A stretch of 64,000 nucleotides of DNA from Oscillospiraceae bacterium (GTDB lineage: Bacteria; Bacillota; Clostridia; Oscillospirales; CAG-382), in the NCBI GenBank assembly GCA_015063885.1, contig SVTH01000008.1:1-64000 (forward strand). The letters are read 5' to 3'. A model generated the notes under the pieces. It ran no database searches and was not told the DNA's origin. It saw only the letters and a list, made by a program, of their open reading frames with translations. The number at the start of each line of letters is the position of its first letter. Within the stretch, counting starts at the first letter, position 1. Both the position numbers and the translations under genes were made by a program. This document shows positions 1 through 7,630 of this stretch, piece after piece.

Positions 1-1
1 C

Positions 2-112
2 ATTTACCGTGACATCGGTGAATGGGATTACGACGATGCGGCAGAAGCCGAACAGCAACAACCGCAGATCGTAGCAGTGACCGTAGCACAACCGGAACTG
101 CTCCCCGCATAA
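2..112 (+). CDS. C-terminal tail of an unidentified protein (cut by window start)
   Basis: The frame is open from the first base and ends at TAA 110-112, giving the last 36 residues of a protein. The tail is acidic and glutamine-rich (DYDDAAEAEQQQPQ) and has no recognisable domain. A perfect hairpin follows 26 bases after the stop. It lies next to an attachment-site-like repeat, so it may belong to an integrated element. That is inference from position only. Confidence 0.5.
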   Translation: MYRDIGEWDYDDAAEAEQQQPQIVAVTVAQPELLPA

Positions 113-138
113 ACACCGCACAATGCGGGATAAACGCA

Positions 139-173
139 GTAACGGCGGATGACTAACCGCCATCCGCCGTTAC
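139..173. terminator. Perfect 13-bp hairpin after the leftmost gene
   Basis: GTAACGGCGGATG (139-151) pairs without mismatch to CATCCGCCGTTAC (161-173) around a 9-base loop. No T-run follows on the plus strand, so it is either an unusual terminator or a structural repeat at the edge of an integrated element. Confidence 0.5.
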
Positions 174-217
174 CGCACCTACATACTGTCAGAAAATGTC
201 CCTATGAACACTAACAG

Positions 218-260
218 AAAGCCCTACGGGTTTATTTGGTCTAAGTGACAAGATTTGAAC
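218..260. repeat. Attachment-site-like duplicate of the tRNA-Pro 3' end (copy 1)
   Basis: These 43 bases match 374-416 with one difference (A243 versus G399). The repeat covers the CCA end, the 3' acceptor strand and part of the T-arm of the tRNA-Pro at 393-468, plus half of its terminator stem. Duplication of exactly a tRNA 3' end is what tRNA-targeting integrases leave behind. No integrase is present in the window, so the event is inferred. Confidence 0.75.
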
Positions 261-270
261 GTTGCTCAAA

Positions 271-319
271 CGAAAATCCCGATAGAATTTTCGTTCTGAA
301 GAATCGCAAGCGATTCTTC
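271..319. other. Two small hairpins between the direct repeats
   Basis: CGAAAAT (271-277) pairs with ATTTTCG (287-293), and GAAGAATCG (298-306) pairs with CGATTCTTC (311-319) around a CAAG loop. They fill most of the 113 bases between the two tRNA-end repeats, which hold no open reading frame. They could be integrase-arm or terminator structures. Nothing else is visible in 261-348. Confidence 0.4.
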
Positions 320-348
320 TGTTCCACAATTTGGGTAACCCTGTCGCG

Positions 349-390
349 CAAAAAGAAATAAACCCGCAGGGCTAAAGCCCTACGGGTTTA
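349..390 (-). terminator. Rho-independent terminator of tRNA-Pro
   Basis: Read on the minus strand, a long stem (TAAACCCGTAGGGC against GCCCTGCGGGTTTA, one mismatch) directly follows the tRNA CCA end and is followed by a T-rich run (351-358 on the plus strand is AAAAGAAA). Confidence 0.9.
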
Positions 391-416
391 TTTGGTCTGA
401 GTGACAAGATTTGAAC
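374..416. repeat. Attachment-site-like repeat (copy 2, inside the tRNA gene)
   Basis: This is the copy of the 43-base repeat that forms part of the intact tRNA-Pro gene and its terminator. Its partner is at 218-260, 156 bases to the left. Confidence 0.75.
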
Positions 417-468
417 TTGCGGCCTCTACCACCCCAAGGTAGCGCGCTACCATCTGCGCCACACCCAG
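393..468 (-). tRNA. tRNA-Pro, anticodon GGG
   Basis: The 76-base cloverleaf folds completely. The acceptor stem is CTGGGTG with CACTCAG, the D-stem GCGC/GCGC, the anticodon stem CTACC/GGTAG with loop TTGGGGT (anticodon GGG), and the T-stem GCAAG/CTTGT with loop TTCAAAT. The discriminator is A and CCA is encoded. It has its own consensus promoter and terminator, so it is transcribed alone. Its 3' end is duplicated at 218-260. Confidence 0.95.
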
Positions 469-512
469 ATACCAAACGGGGGATCGTGTTGCCTCGTTCG
501 GACAACGGCGTT

Positions 513-541
513 ATTATAGCACGAAGTTTTGGAAATGTCAA
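513..541 (-). promoter_or_regulatory. Promoter of tRNA-Pro
   Basis: On the minus strand TTGACA (536-541) and TATAAT (513-518) are separated by exactly 17 bases. This is a perfect vegetative sigma-factor promoter about 45 bases upstream of the tRNA. Confidence 0.9.
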
Positions 542-654
542 GGCTTTTTTGCACTTTTTTTATTATTTTTTTGATGCAAAAAGTGAAAGGAGAACGATCC
601 CCGCAGGAGGTGGCGTTTTTACCACGGAAAGGGTGATAAAAGAAGCCCTTCTCC

Positions 655-837
655 TTATAGGTTGTGGTCCAAGTAGTCGGTTGCAAGACCGATGATCACG
701 CCAACGATCAGACCGGTAGCGGAGCAAGCCCAGATGTGCCAGGAGAAGCCGAACAGGGCGGTAGCGCCCGCGGTGAACGCCAGGAACAGTTTCTTTCCCG
801 TGTTCAAAGTGCCGATAAAAGAGGCAAAACAAAACAT
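655..837 (-). pseudogene. Probable fragment of a membrane-bound pyrophosphatase (hppA-like)
   Basis: A 60-residue frame with two hydrophobic stretches ends in GLIVGVIIGLATDY. This resembles the GLVVGVLIGLITEYYT motif and preceding loop in the middle of membrane proton/sodium pyrophosphatases. The parent family is about 700 residues, so this is only an internal piece, with no ribosome site and no catalytic loops. The tdk promoter sits just upstream, suggesting that most of the gene was deleted. The identification is from memory of the family motif. A genuine small membrane protein is the alternative. Confidence 0.45.
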
Positions 838-876
838 TAAAAATTTAAATTTTCTCTTTCTTTTTTTGTGAAAATA

Positions 877-885
877 TGCTATACT
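877..885 (+). promoter_or_regulatory. Extended -10 promoter for the tdk operon
   Basis: TGC followed by TATACT (880-885) forms an extended -10 element 36 bases before the tdk start. The matching -35 region is only T-rich. The assignment rests on the -10 and the position. Confidence 0.55.
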
Positions 886-920
886 GTCTTTAATAATGTA
901 GAAAAGGCTATGGAAAGCAT

Positions 921-1514
921 ATGGCGAAATTATATTTCAAATACGGTGCCATGGGTTCCTCGAAGACGGCTCAGGCGCTGATTACAAAGTTCAATTACGA
1001 AGAGCGGAGCATGAAGGTGTGGTTGATCAAGCCCGCCGTGGATACCCGCGATGGAGAGCAGACGGTGCGTTCACGCATCGGGCTGTTTGCGCCCTGCCAT
1101 GCGATAAAAGCCGAAGAAGATATTTTTTCGCTCTTTGAAAAAGAACATTCTCACGCAGACGTGATCATTGCGGATGAATGCCAATTTTTTACGGAGGCGC
1201 ACATTGATCAGCTGAGAAGGATCGTTGACGAAAAGAACATTCCCGTGATGTGCTTTGGGCTCCGGGCGGATTTTATGTGCCATTTATTTGAAGGCAGCAG
1301 GCGTCTTTTCGAGGTTGCGGATTCCATCGCGGAGATCAAGACCGTTTGTGCTTGCGGTGCCAAGGCCATCGTCAACGCCCGATTGGACGGGAATCTTCGC
1401 GTGGTTACCGACGGCGAGCAGGTGATGCTGGGCGGCAACGAAAGCTATGTTGCGTTGTGCCACAAGTGCTGGAAGAGAAAGATCAAGGCACAAAAGGAGG
1501 AAGTCCATGTTTGA
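921..1514 (+). CDS. tdk: Thymidine kinase (TK1 type)
   Basis: This enzyme phosphorylates thymidine to dTMP with ATP in the cytoplasm, the salvage route for DNA-derived nucleoside. The 197-residue protein has the P-loop GAMGSSKT (9-16), the DECQF segment with catalytic glutamate (85-89), the FGLRADF substrate loop (112-118) and four zinc cysteines (C143, C145, C180, C183). Length is normal for bacterial TK1. It is first in an operon with two DHH phosphoesterases and surE, and its last codons overlap the next start (1507). The grouping is consistent with salvage of short oligonucleotides and nucleosides. Confidence 0.96.
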   Translation: MAKLYFKYGAMGSSKTAQALITKFNYEERSMKVWLIKPAVDTRDGEQTVRSRIGLFAPCHAIKAEEDIFSLFEKEHSHADVIIADECQFFTEAHIDQLRRIVDEKNIPVMCFGLRADFMCHLFEGSRRLFEVADSIAEIKTVCACGAKAIVNARLDGNLRVVTDGEQVMLGGNESYVALCHKCWKRKIKAQKEEVHV

Positions 1515-2442
1515 GCAGATCAAAGCTCTCATTGAGCAATACCCCCGCATCGTGATCCACAGACACAAAAATCCCGACGGAGATGCGTTGGGAAGCCAGC
1601 TGGGACTTTGGAGCATTCTGAAAGAGAACTATCCCGACAAAGAGGTTTACATCGTTGGCGATATGACGCCCCGATATAGCTTTATCGCTTTTCGCGAGAT
1701 GGACGTGATCGAGGATGCGGTGTACGAGGATGCTTTGGCAATCGTTCTGGATACTTCGGCGAAGAGCTTGATCAGTGACGAACGGTATACCTTGGCGAAG
1801 GTCACAGCAAGGATCGACCATCACATTTTCGTGGAACAGATCGCTTCTTGCGAGGTGACGGATACCTCCTTTGAAAGCTGTTGCGGCATGATCGCGGCGT
1901 TGGCTATGGAGTGCTCCTGGGAGGTCTCCCCTGCAGCTGCAAAGGCGCTTTACACAGGCATGATCACGGATTCCGGACGGTTCCGCTACGATTCCACATC
2001 GGCACAGACCTTCCGTTTGGCATCCTTTCTGATGGAGCGTAAGTTCGACACCGGGGATATCTATCGCAATTTGTATGCGGACGATCTGTTTTTTATTCAG
2101 CTGCGGGCGAAGTTTGCCTTGAAGATCAACGCCTTGGAAAACGGTGTTGCATACATTTATACCGATTTTGAGGAAGCAGCCGGGTACGGTGCGGATTCCT
2201 TTACCTTATCCCGGGGGATGGTCAACGTGATGTCGGAGATCCGCGGGATCCACAGCTGGGTGAACTTTACGGAGACGGATGCGGGTGTACTTTGCGAGAT
2301 CCGCTCCAACTGTTATAACATAAACCCCATCGCGGTGAAATACGGCGGTGGGGGACATCAGAAGGCAAGCGGCGCTACCTTGAAGGATCGTGAAGAAGCC
2401 ATGGCTTTGTTACAGGATCTGTGCGCTCTCGGGGAGGATTGA
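1507..2442 (+). CDS. DHH/DHHA1 phosphoesterase, NrnA-type oligoribonuclease/pAp phosphatase (first of pair)
   Basis: The ATG at 1507 follows AAAGGAGG at 1493-1500. The longer in-frame extension upstream lies inside tdk and is rejected. The 311-residue protein has the DHH-family metal motifs: HRH (18-20), NPDGDA (22-27), LDT (81-83) and IDHH (103-106). It ends in a DHHA1 domain with YGGGGH near residue 282. NrnA enzymes degrade 2-5-nt RNA to mononucleotides and dephosphorylate pAp; some members cleave cyclic dinucleotide products such as pApA. It overlaps tdk by 8 bases and is followed after one base by a diverged paralogue. Which substrate it prefers cannot be told. Confidence 0.9.
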   Translation: MFEQIKALIEQYPRIVIHRHKNPDGDALGSQLGLWSILKENYPDKEVYIVGDMTPRYSFIAFREMDVIEDAVYEDALAIVLDTSAKSLISDERYTLAKVTARIDHHIFVEQIASCEVTDTSFESCCGMIAALAMECSWEVSPAAAKALYTGMITDSGRFRYDSTSAQTFRLASFLMERKFDTGDIYRNLYADDLFFIQLRAKFALKINALENGVAYIYTDFEEAAGYGADSFTLSRGMVNVMSEIRGIHSWVNFTETDAGVLCEIRSNCYNINPIAVKYGGGGHQKASGATLKDREEAMALLQDLCALGED

Positions 2443-2443
2443 G

Positions 2444-3424
2444 ATGAATCGACAGGTTATGAGAAACATTTTGGAAAAGATCCGCTCCTATCACAGGGTC
2501 ATCATCTTCAGGCATTTACGTCCCGACGGCGACGCTGTGGGGGCATCCAAGGGCTTGCGGGAGATCCTGAGGAGCAGTTTCCCCGAGAAGGAGATCTATC
2601 TGTTGAACTCCGATTATTCCGACTACGTTGCGTTTCTCGGCGGTGAGGATGAGGAGATCGATGAAAAGCTGTATGAGGATGCCTTGGGTATCGTCGTTGA
2701 TACCGCTACCTCTCAGAGAATCTCCAATCCCAAATTCGGCCTCTGCAAGGAGCTTATCAAGATCGATCATCATATTCCCACGGATGCCTACGGGGCTTTG
2801 GAATTGGTGGAGGAGGAACGGTCCTCCTGCTGTGAGTTGATAGCGTCGTTTTATCAGGCTTGTTCCGACGAGCTTGTGATGACAAAAGAAGCGGCCACCT
2901 ATCTGTATACCGGTATGGTGACGGATTCCGGGAGATTCCGTTTCCGTTCCGTCAGCGGTGACACCCTACGATTGGCGGGGATGCTTTTGGATCAAGGGGT
3001 TGACACGGAACAGCTTTACGCCAATCTTTACATGAAAGAATTTGATACCTTGAAGTTCCAGTCCTACGTGTATCAGACCATGGAGATCTCCGAAAACGGC
3101 GTGGCTTACGTGTACGTGGACCAAAAGACCCGGTTGCGTTTTGGGCTCTCCTTCGAAGAAGCTTGCGCTTGTGTGGGATATATGGATTCTATCAAGGGAA
3201 GTCTCATCTGGTTGGCGTTTATTGAAGGGACAGACGGCGTGATCCGCGTGCGGTTGCGTTCCAGATTCGTAACGATCAACGAATTGGCGGAAAGCTACGG
3301 AGGCGGAGGGCACGCCTGCGCCAGCGGATGCAACGTAAACGACAGAAAACAGATGCGGGAGCTGATCGGGAAGGCAGACGCCCTGCTGAAGGACTATAAA
3401 GAAAACAACGAGGGCTGGTTATGA
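2444..3424 (+). CDS. DHH/DHHA1 phosphoesterase, NrnA-type (second of pair)
   Basis: The ATG at 2444 starts two bases after the TGA of its paralogue, so translation is probably coupled. The 326-residue protein keeps all DHH motifs (H24, RPDGDAVG 26-33, VDT, IDHH 107-110, TDSGRFR) and the C-terminal YGGGGH of DHHA1. It is clearly diverged from the first copy. In place of HRHKNPDGD it has FRHLRPDGD. Two intact copies side by side suggest different substrates (for example nanoRNA versus pAp or cyclic-dinucleotide products) or a heteromer. The stop overlaps the surE start (ATGA). Confidence 0.9.
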   Translation: MNRQVMRNILEKIRSYHRVIIFRHLRPDGDAVGASKGLREILRSSFPEKEIYLLNSDYSDYVAFLGGEDEEIDEKLYEDALGIVVDTATSQRISNPKFGLCKELIKIDHHIPTDAYGALELVEEERSSCCELIASFYQACSDELVMTKEAATYLYTGMVTDSGRFRFRSVSGDTLRLAGMLLDQGVDTEQLYANLYMKEFDTLKFQSYVYQTMEISENGVAYVYVDQKTRLRFGLSFEEACACVGYMDSIKGSLIWLAFIEGTDGVIRVRLRSRFVTINELAESYGGGGHACASGCNVNDRKQMRELIGKADALLKDYKENNEGWL

Positions 3425-4143
3425 AGATCTTACTGACCAACGACGACGGCATCTTCTCCCCCGCCATTCCCAAAATGGCAGAGATCTTTGGAAAATACGG
3501 AGAGGTGACGGTTATTGCGCCTAAAAAAGAGCAAAGCGGGAAAAGCCAGACCATTGAATTCCGTAATCCCATTGAGATCAGGCAGGTGGAATATGCCCCC
3601 GGAAAAATGGGCTACGCTGTGGATTCCACCCCCGCAGACTGCGTCCGTTACGGTATCGTGGGATTGAAGGAGGAATTCGACCTGGTGGTTTCCGGCATGA
3701 ATATCGGATACAATTTGGGAGACGACATTGCCTATTCCGGTACGGCGGGAGCTGTTCTGGAGGGCGCACGCCTTGGCGTTAAGGGAATGGCATTCTCCGC
3801 CGAATACCGCGCCTTGGAGGTTGGGCTCGCTCATTTGCCAAAGACGCTGGAGTGGATCTTTGAACATGCTCTTCCGGAAAAGAATATGCTTTACAACGTG
3901 AACTTTCCGCCGGAGATCAAAGGGATCCGTATCACCAAGCAGGGCGGGATCTACTATCACGACGAGTTTGTCCCCCAAGGGAATGACCTATACCTGCAGG
4001 TGGGTGCGCCCTTGGAGCGGGAATTCAACGACCTTTCGGTGGATATCGACGCGGTATTGAACGGGTATATTTCCATCACGCCTTTGACTGCGGAAAAGAC
4101 GGACTTTCCCGCCTTTGAGCGGCTGAAGCATTTGCAGGCATAA
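3421..4143 (+). CDS. surE: 5'/3'-nucleotidase SurE
   Basis: SurE removes phosphate from nucleoside monophosphates, and in some species from short polyphosphate. The 240-residue protein begins with the family signature LLTNDDG, whose two aspartates (D8, D9) bind metal, and contains the conserved SGMNIGYNLGDD and YSGTAGAV segments. The start overlaps the preceding stop (ATGA), so it is translationally coupled and completes a nucleotide-salvage operon with tdk and two NrnA-type enzymes. A hairpin terminator follows. Confidence 0.95.
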   Translation: MKILLTNDDGIFSPAIPKMAEIFGKYGEVTVIAPKKEQSGKSQTIEFRNPIEIRQVEYAPGKMGYAVDSTPADCVRYGIVGLKEEFDLVVSGMNIGYNLGDDIAYSGTAGAVLEGARLGVKGMAFSAEYRALEVGLAHLPKTLEWIFEHALPEKNMLYNVNFPPEIKGIRITKQGGIYYHDEFVPQGNDLYLQVGAPLEREFNDLSVDIDAVLNGYISITPLTAEKTDFPAFERLKHLQA

Positions 4144-4148
4144 AAAAC

Positions 4149-4175
4149 AGGAGCTTTCCATCACGGAAGGCTCCT
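4149..4175. terminator. Bidirectional terminator between surE and the ribonuclease lipoprotein gene
   Basis: AGGAGCTTTCC (4149-4159) pairs with GGAAGGCTCCT (4165-4175), with one G-T pair. The T-run is strong on the minus strand (AAAAAA at 4142-4147 on the plus) and weak on the plus strand. It separates two convergent genes. Confidence 0.85.
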
Positions 4176-4181
4176 TGTGTT

Positions 4182-5375
4182 TTATAGAAAGAAAAGGCTT
4201 TTGCGGGGATCCAAATAAAAGACGACTTGGGTTTTGGTCAGCAGGGACATCATAACCACGGGTACGTAAGGCGTGGGCGCAAAATCCGTTTTGCTGGAAA
4301 GTGTTCCGCCGCCGGTGATATTGCCGAAGGTCTCTCCCCAACCGCCGAAATAGTTGAGGTACTCCGTAAAATCGTTGTAATGGTTATAGGTGTAGAAAAG
4401 GTATTTTTCGTTGGGATCGATGATCTCGTTTTTATTGGCGTCGTAACGGGTGTAAACGATCCTTGCGGCACCTCGGGTGATGGTCTTACCGTCGTTATAG
4501 AGCTTGACGGGATATGCAGGATCACAATCGGTTCCTGTTGTGCCGATATCCAGCTCGTAATAGTACAGGTTACCCCCGCATCCGCTGATATCGGGAAGCT
4601 CCGGCTCGTAGGGATATTTCTCCGTGTTGCCGCTGAATTTGGTATGATTGAGACGGAGATTTTCTCCCCAAATGCTGTCTTCCGGCTCCGTACGCTTGCT
4701 CTCGGTATAATTGGCCGGGACGTCACCAAAAGCGTAGACGTAGGCGGCAACCTCTTCCAGGGTGATATATCCTCCGCCGCGGTAGACGCGGAAGACCTCC
4801 AGGCCGAAGGCGTTCACCACCACGTAAGTGTTGCTGTCGGCGTAATAGGGCGTATTGTTGCGGATATAGGCACCGTCTTTCATGGGACGGTAGGTGGACA
4901 GCTCAGGAGCCTGGTCGGGAACGGTCTCCGCGCCCGAAAGCTCCCCTTTTGCTGAGCGCCGAAGAGCCTCCTCGTAGCTGTCTGCAGGGTCGCTCTCTCC
5001 ATAGAAGGCGTCTCTTGCGGCCTCGTCCACCCCGGAATGATCTATGGACAGCTCTTCCACCACCTTGATGAGCACGGTGGCGCTGAGATCTCCGTACCGC
5101 ACCGTGACGGCCGAGGAGCCGAGAGAAAGGGCTGTTACCAAACCGTTGGGATCCACAGTGAGACAGCTTCCGCTGGAATCCCAGGACAGGAGCGGTCTTA
5201 CGTCTTCAGGGGCGTTGGTCTGCAATTGGAAGGTGGCACCGACGAGGAGCTCCGTTCTGTCGCAATTGGTGATCTCCAGGGACGTAAGAGGCTGAGGCGA
5301 ATCGCATCCCCAGCTTGAAAGGAGAACGAGCAACGTCAGAAGCAGAATTCCACATCTGCGGAAGATATTGGACAT
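4182..5375 (-). CDS. Secreted lipoprotein with Big2-like domain and barnase-type ribonuclease domain
   Basis: The 397-residue protein starts at the ATG behind GAAGGTG. It has a hydrophobic signal ending near C24 (SSWGC, a weak lipobox), an immunoglobulin-like Big2 domain at about 30-108 and an acidic linker. Residues about 203-341 match barnase. ITLEEVAAYV...VPANY corresponds to the first helices. YYYELDI carries the general base E274, RGAARIVYT the phosphate-binding arginines R301/R305, and YNHYNDF the catalytic H332. Barnase-family enzymes cut single-stranded RNA, often after G. Two loops are longer than in barnase and there is a 55-residue C-terminal extension. No barstar-like inhibitor gene is seen in the window. 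Its own promoter and flanking terminators make it a single-gene unit beside the nuclease/ABC operon. Confidence 0.8.
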   Translation of the reverse strand: MSNIFRRCGILLLTLLVLLSSWGCDSPQPLTSLEITNCDRTELLVGATFQLQTNAPEDVRPLLSWDSSGSCLTVDPNGLVTALSLGSSAVTVRYGDLSATVLIKVVEELSIDHSGVDEAARDAFYGESDPADSYEEALRRSAKGELSGAETVPDQAPELSTYRPMKDGAYIRNNTPYYADSNTYVVVNAFGLEVFRVYRGGGYITLEEVAAYVYAFGDVPANYTESKRTEPEDSIWGENLRLNHTKFSGNTEKYPYEPELPDISGCGGNLYYYELDIGTTGTDCDPAYPVKLYNDGKTITRGAARIVYTRYDANKNEIIDPNEKYLFYTYNHYNDFTEYLNYFGGWGETFGNITGGGTLSSKTDFAPTPYVPVVMMSLLTKTQVVFYLDPRKSLFFL

Positions 5376-5404
5376 CAGAGCACCTTCTTTCTGAATTTTA
5401 GGAT

Positions 5405-5433
5405 ATTTTAACACATCGAAGCAACAGAGTCAA
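5405..5433 (-). promoter_or_regulatory. Promoter of the ribonuclease lipoprotein gene
   Basis: TTGACT (5428-5433) and TAAAAT (5405-5410) on the minus strand are 17 bases apart, 30 bases before the start codon. Confidence 0.85.
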
Positions 5434-5437
5434 GAGA

Positions 5438-5472
5438 AAAATGCCTTCCCCCTTATCGGGAGAAGGCATTTT
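5438..5472 (-). terminator. Terminator of the ABC/nuclease operon
   Basis: AAAATGCCTTC pairs with GAAGGCATTTT and the stem continues CCC/GGG around a short loop, just after the stop of the OB-repeat lipoprotein. The minus strand ends in TTTTT. It separates the operon from the barnase-like gene. Confidence 0.85.
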
Positions 5473-5479
5473 GTACTGT

Positions 5480-7630
5480 TTACTTCGTGAAAGTACAGCC
5501 GCTGGTGAATTCAATGGTGCCGTTGTAGTTGGTAAGAATGCCGGAAACGGTGATGGTATCGCCGACCTGCAAAGCATCGGCGCCATTGCCTTTCAAACGG
5601 TAGCAGACGATGGGTTTATCCTCGCAGCCTTCGATGGTGATGGTTACGGTGATGTTCTTGTACTGCTCGCTGTAGGGAGTGCCGATCTCGGTGATCTTGC
5701 CGGTGAGGGTATAGGTGTGTCCTGCGGAAAGGGTCTCCTGGTTGCCAAGAGCGTAAGCCGCATTCACGATCGCCTCGGGAGACTCGTAGATCTCTACTTC
5801 AACGTCACCAACCTCGAAAGAATCCAAGGAACAACCTGCGTCGAACTCAACAGTACCGTTGTAGTTCTTGATCTTACCGGTAACGGTGATGGTATCGCCG
5901 ATCTTGATGGTATCGGCGCCGTCACCCTTCAAGCGGTAGCACAGGATGGGTTTATCCTCCAGGCCTTCAATGATGATGAACACGGAGACGTTCTTGAAAT
6001 TGGAGTCATAGGGGGTCTGCACGGAGGAGATCACGCCGGTGAGAGTGAACTCAGCGCCATCTGCAAGGAAGGTATCTTTTTCCAAGGCATATGCGGCATT
6101 CACGATCTTCTCGGGAGTATCCAAAACGGGTTCTTCGGGAGTGTCGGGCTCATCGGGCTCGTCGGGAGTGGTGGGAACAAGAGCTTTGATCTCACAGCCT
6201 GCGTTCATCTGCACCTTGCCGTCGTAATTGAGGATGACGCCTTCGACGGTAACGGCATCGCCGGCCTTGATCAAGTCGGCACCTTCGCCCTTCAAGCGGA
6301 AGAGCTGGATGGTCTTATCGGTGCCGTCCACCGTAATGGTGACGGTAACGTTCTTGTACTGCTCGCTGTAAGCGGTATCCACGGAGACCACCACGCCGGA
6401 AAGGGTGTACTTGTGGCCGTCGGAAAGCTTTTCGCTGCTCTTCAAGGCGTAAGCAGCGTCCATGATCTCCTGAGCGGTCTCGTAGATCACAGGCTCATCG
6501 GGCTCCTCTACGGGAGGCTCGGAGGGTTCATCGGGTTCATCCACAGGAGGCTCGGAGGGTTCGTCGGGTTCATCCACGGGAGGCTCGGAAGGATCGTCGG
6601 GCTCCTCCACGGGAGGCTTTTCGGTCAAGGTGTAGGAATCCAGGGTGCAACCGCTGTCAAACTCAACCTTCTCGTTATAATTCTTAATCACACCGGTAAC
6701 GGTAACGGTATCGCCAACGCCGATGAGATCGGCGCCATCGCCCTTCAGGCGGAAGCACTGGATGGGCTTATCGGTCATGCCGTCCACTACGATGGTAACG
6801 GTAACGTTACCATAATCGGAGCTGAAAGCGGAATCTACGGAAGAGATCACGCCGGTCAGGGTATAGCGATGGCCTGCGGAAAGGGTCTCGCCGGACGCCA
6901 GCTCATAGGCGGCCTTGAGGATCTCTGCAGGAGTCTCGTAGATCACTACCTCGAAGTCATCGCCGGGGGTGTAGGAATCCAAAGTACAGCCTGCGTCAAA
7001 CTCGATCTTACCGTTGTAGTTCTTGATCACACCGGTAACGGTGATGGTATCGCCCGCCTTGATGGCATCTGCGCCCTCGCCCTTCAAACGGAAGCACTGG
7101 ATGGGCTTATCGGTCATGTCGCCCACAACGATGGTAACGGTAACGTTGCCGTACTGCTCGCTGTACGCGGTGTCCACGACGGTGATCAGGCCGGTGAGGG
7201 TGTAGGGGTTTCCTGCGGAAAGGGTAGCGCCGCTTTCCAGAGCGTATGCTGCGTTCAGGATCGCTTCGGGCGTATCGTAGATCTCAACGTCGAAGCCTTC
7301 TCCCGCTTCGTAGGAATCAAGGGTACAGCCCGCATCGAACTCCACGGTGCCGTTGTAGTTCTTCAAAATACCGGAAACGGTGATGGTATCGCCCGCCTTG
7401 ATAGCGTCGGCGCCATCGCCCTTCAGACGGTAACACTGGATGGGCTTGTCGGTCATGTCGCCCACAACGATGGTAACGGTAACGTTGCCGTACTGCTCGC
7501 TGTATGCGGAATCGATAGAGATGATCTGACCGGTCAAGGTATAAACGTGAGCGGCGGAGAGGACCATGCCGCTTTCCAGCTCGTAAACGGCATTGACGAT
7601 CTCTTCGGGAGTTTCATAGATCACAACGTC
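5480..7630 (-). repeat. Six tandem ~320-bp coding repeats
   Basis: The six domains of the lipoprotein are repeated at DNA level. Segments near 7120-7170 and 7460-7510 are almost identical, and the others are diverged. Approximate spans are 7290-7630, 6960-7290, 6630-6960, 6180-6490, 5800-6130 and 5480-5800, with linkers at about 6490-6625 and 6130-6180. The pattern indicates internal duplication with recent homogenisation of the first three units. Confidence 0.85.

Noticed and set aside
218-260. Second tRNA-Pro gene
   Set aside because: Only the 3' end is present. The D-arm and anticodon arm are missing.
563-832. Alternative minus-strand frame overlapping the pyrophosphatase-like fragment
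   Set aside because: Its translation is arginine-rich and irregular, typical of an out-of-frame shadow.
1447-1506. Longer start for the first DHH phosphoesterase
   Set aside because: It lies wholly inside tdk and has no ribosome site, whereas ATG 1507 follows a perfect AAAGGAGG.
5480-7630. Regular repeats considered as a CRISPR array
   Set aside because: Units are about 320 bp, coding and in frame, and encode a repeated protein domain.
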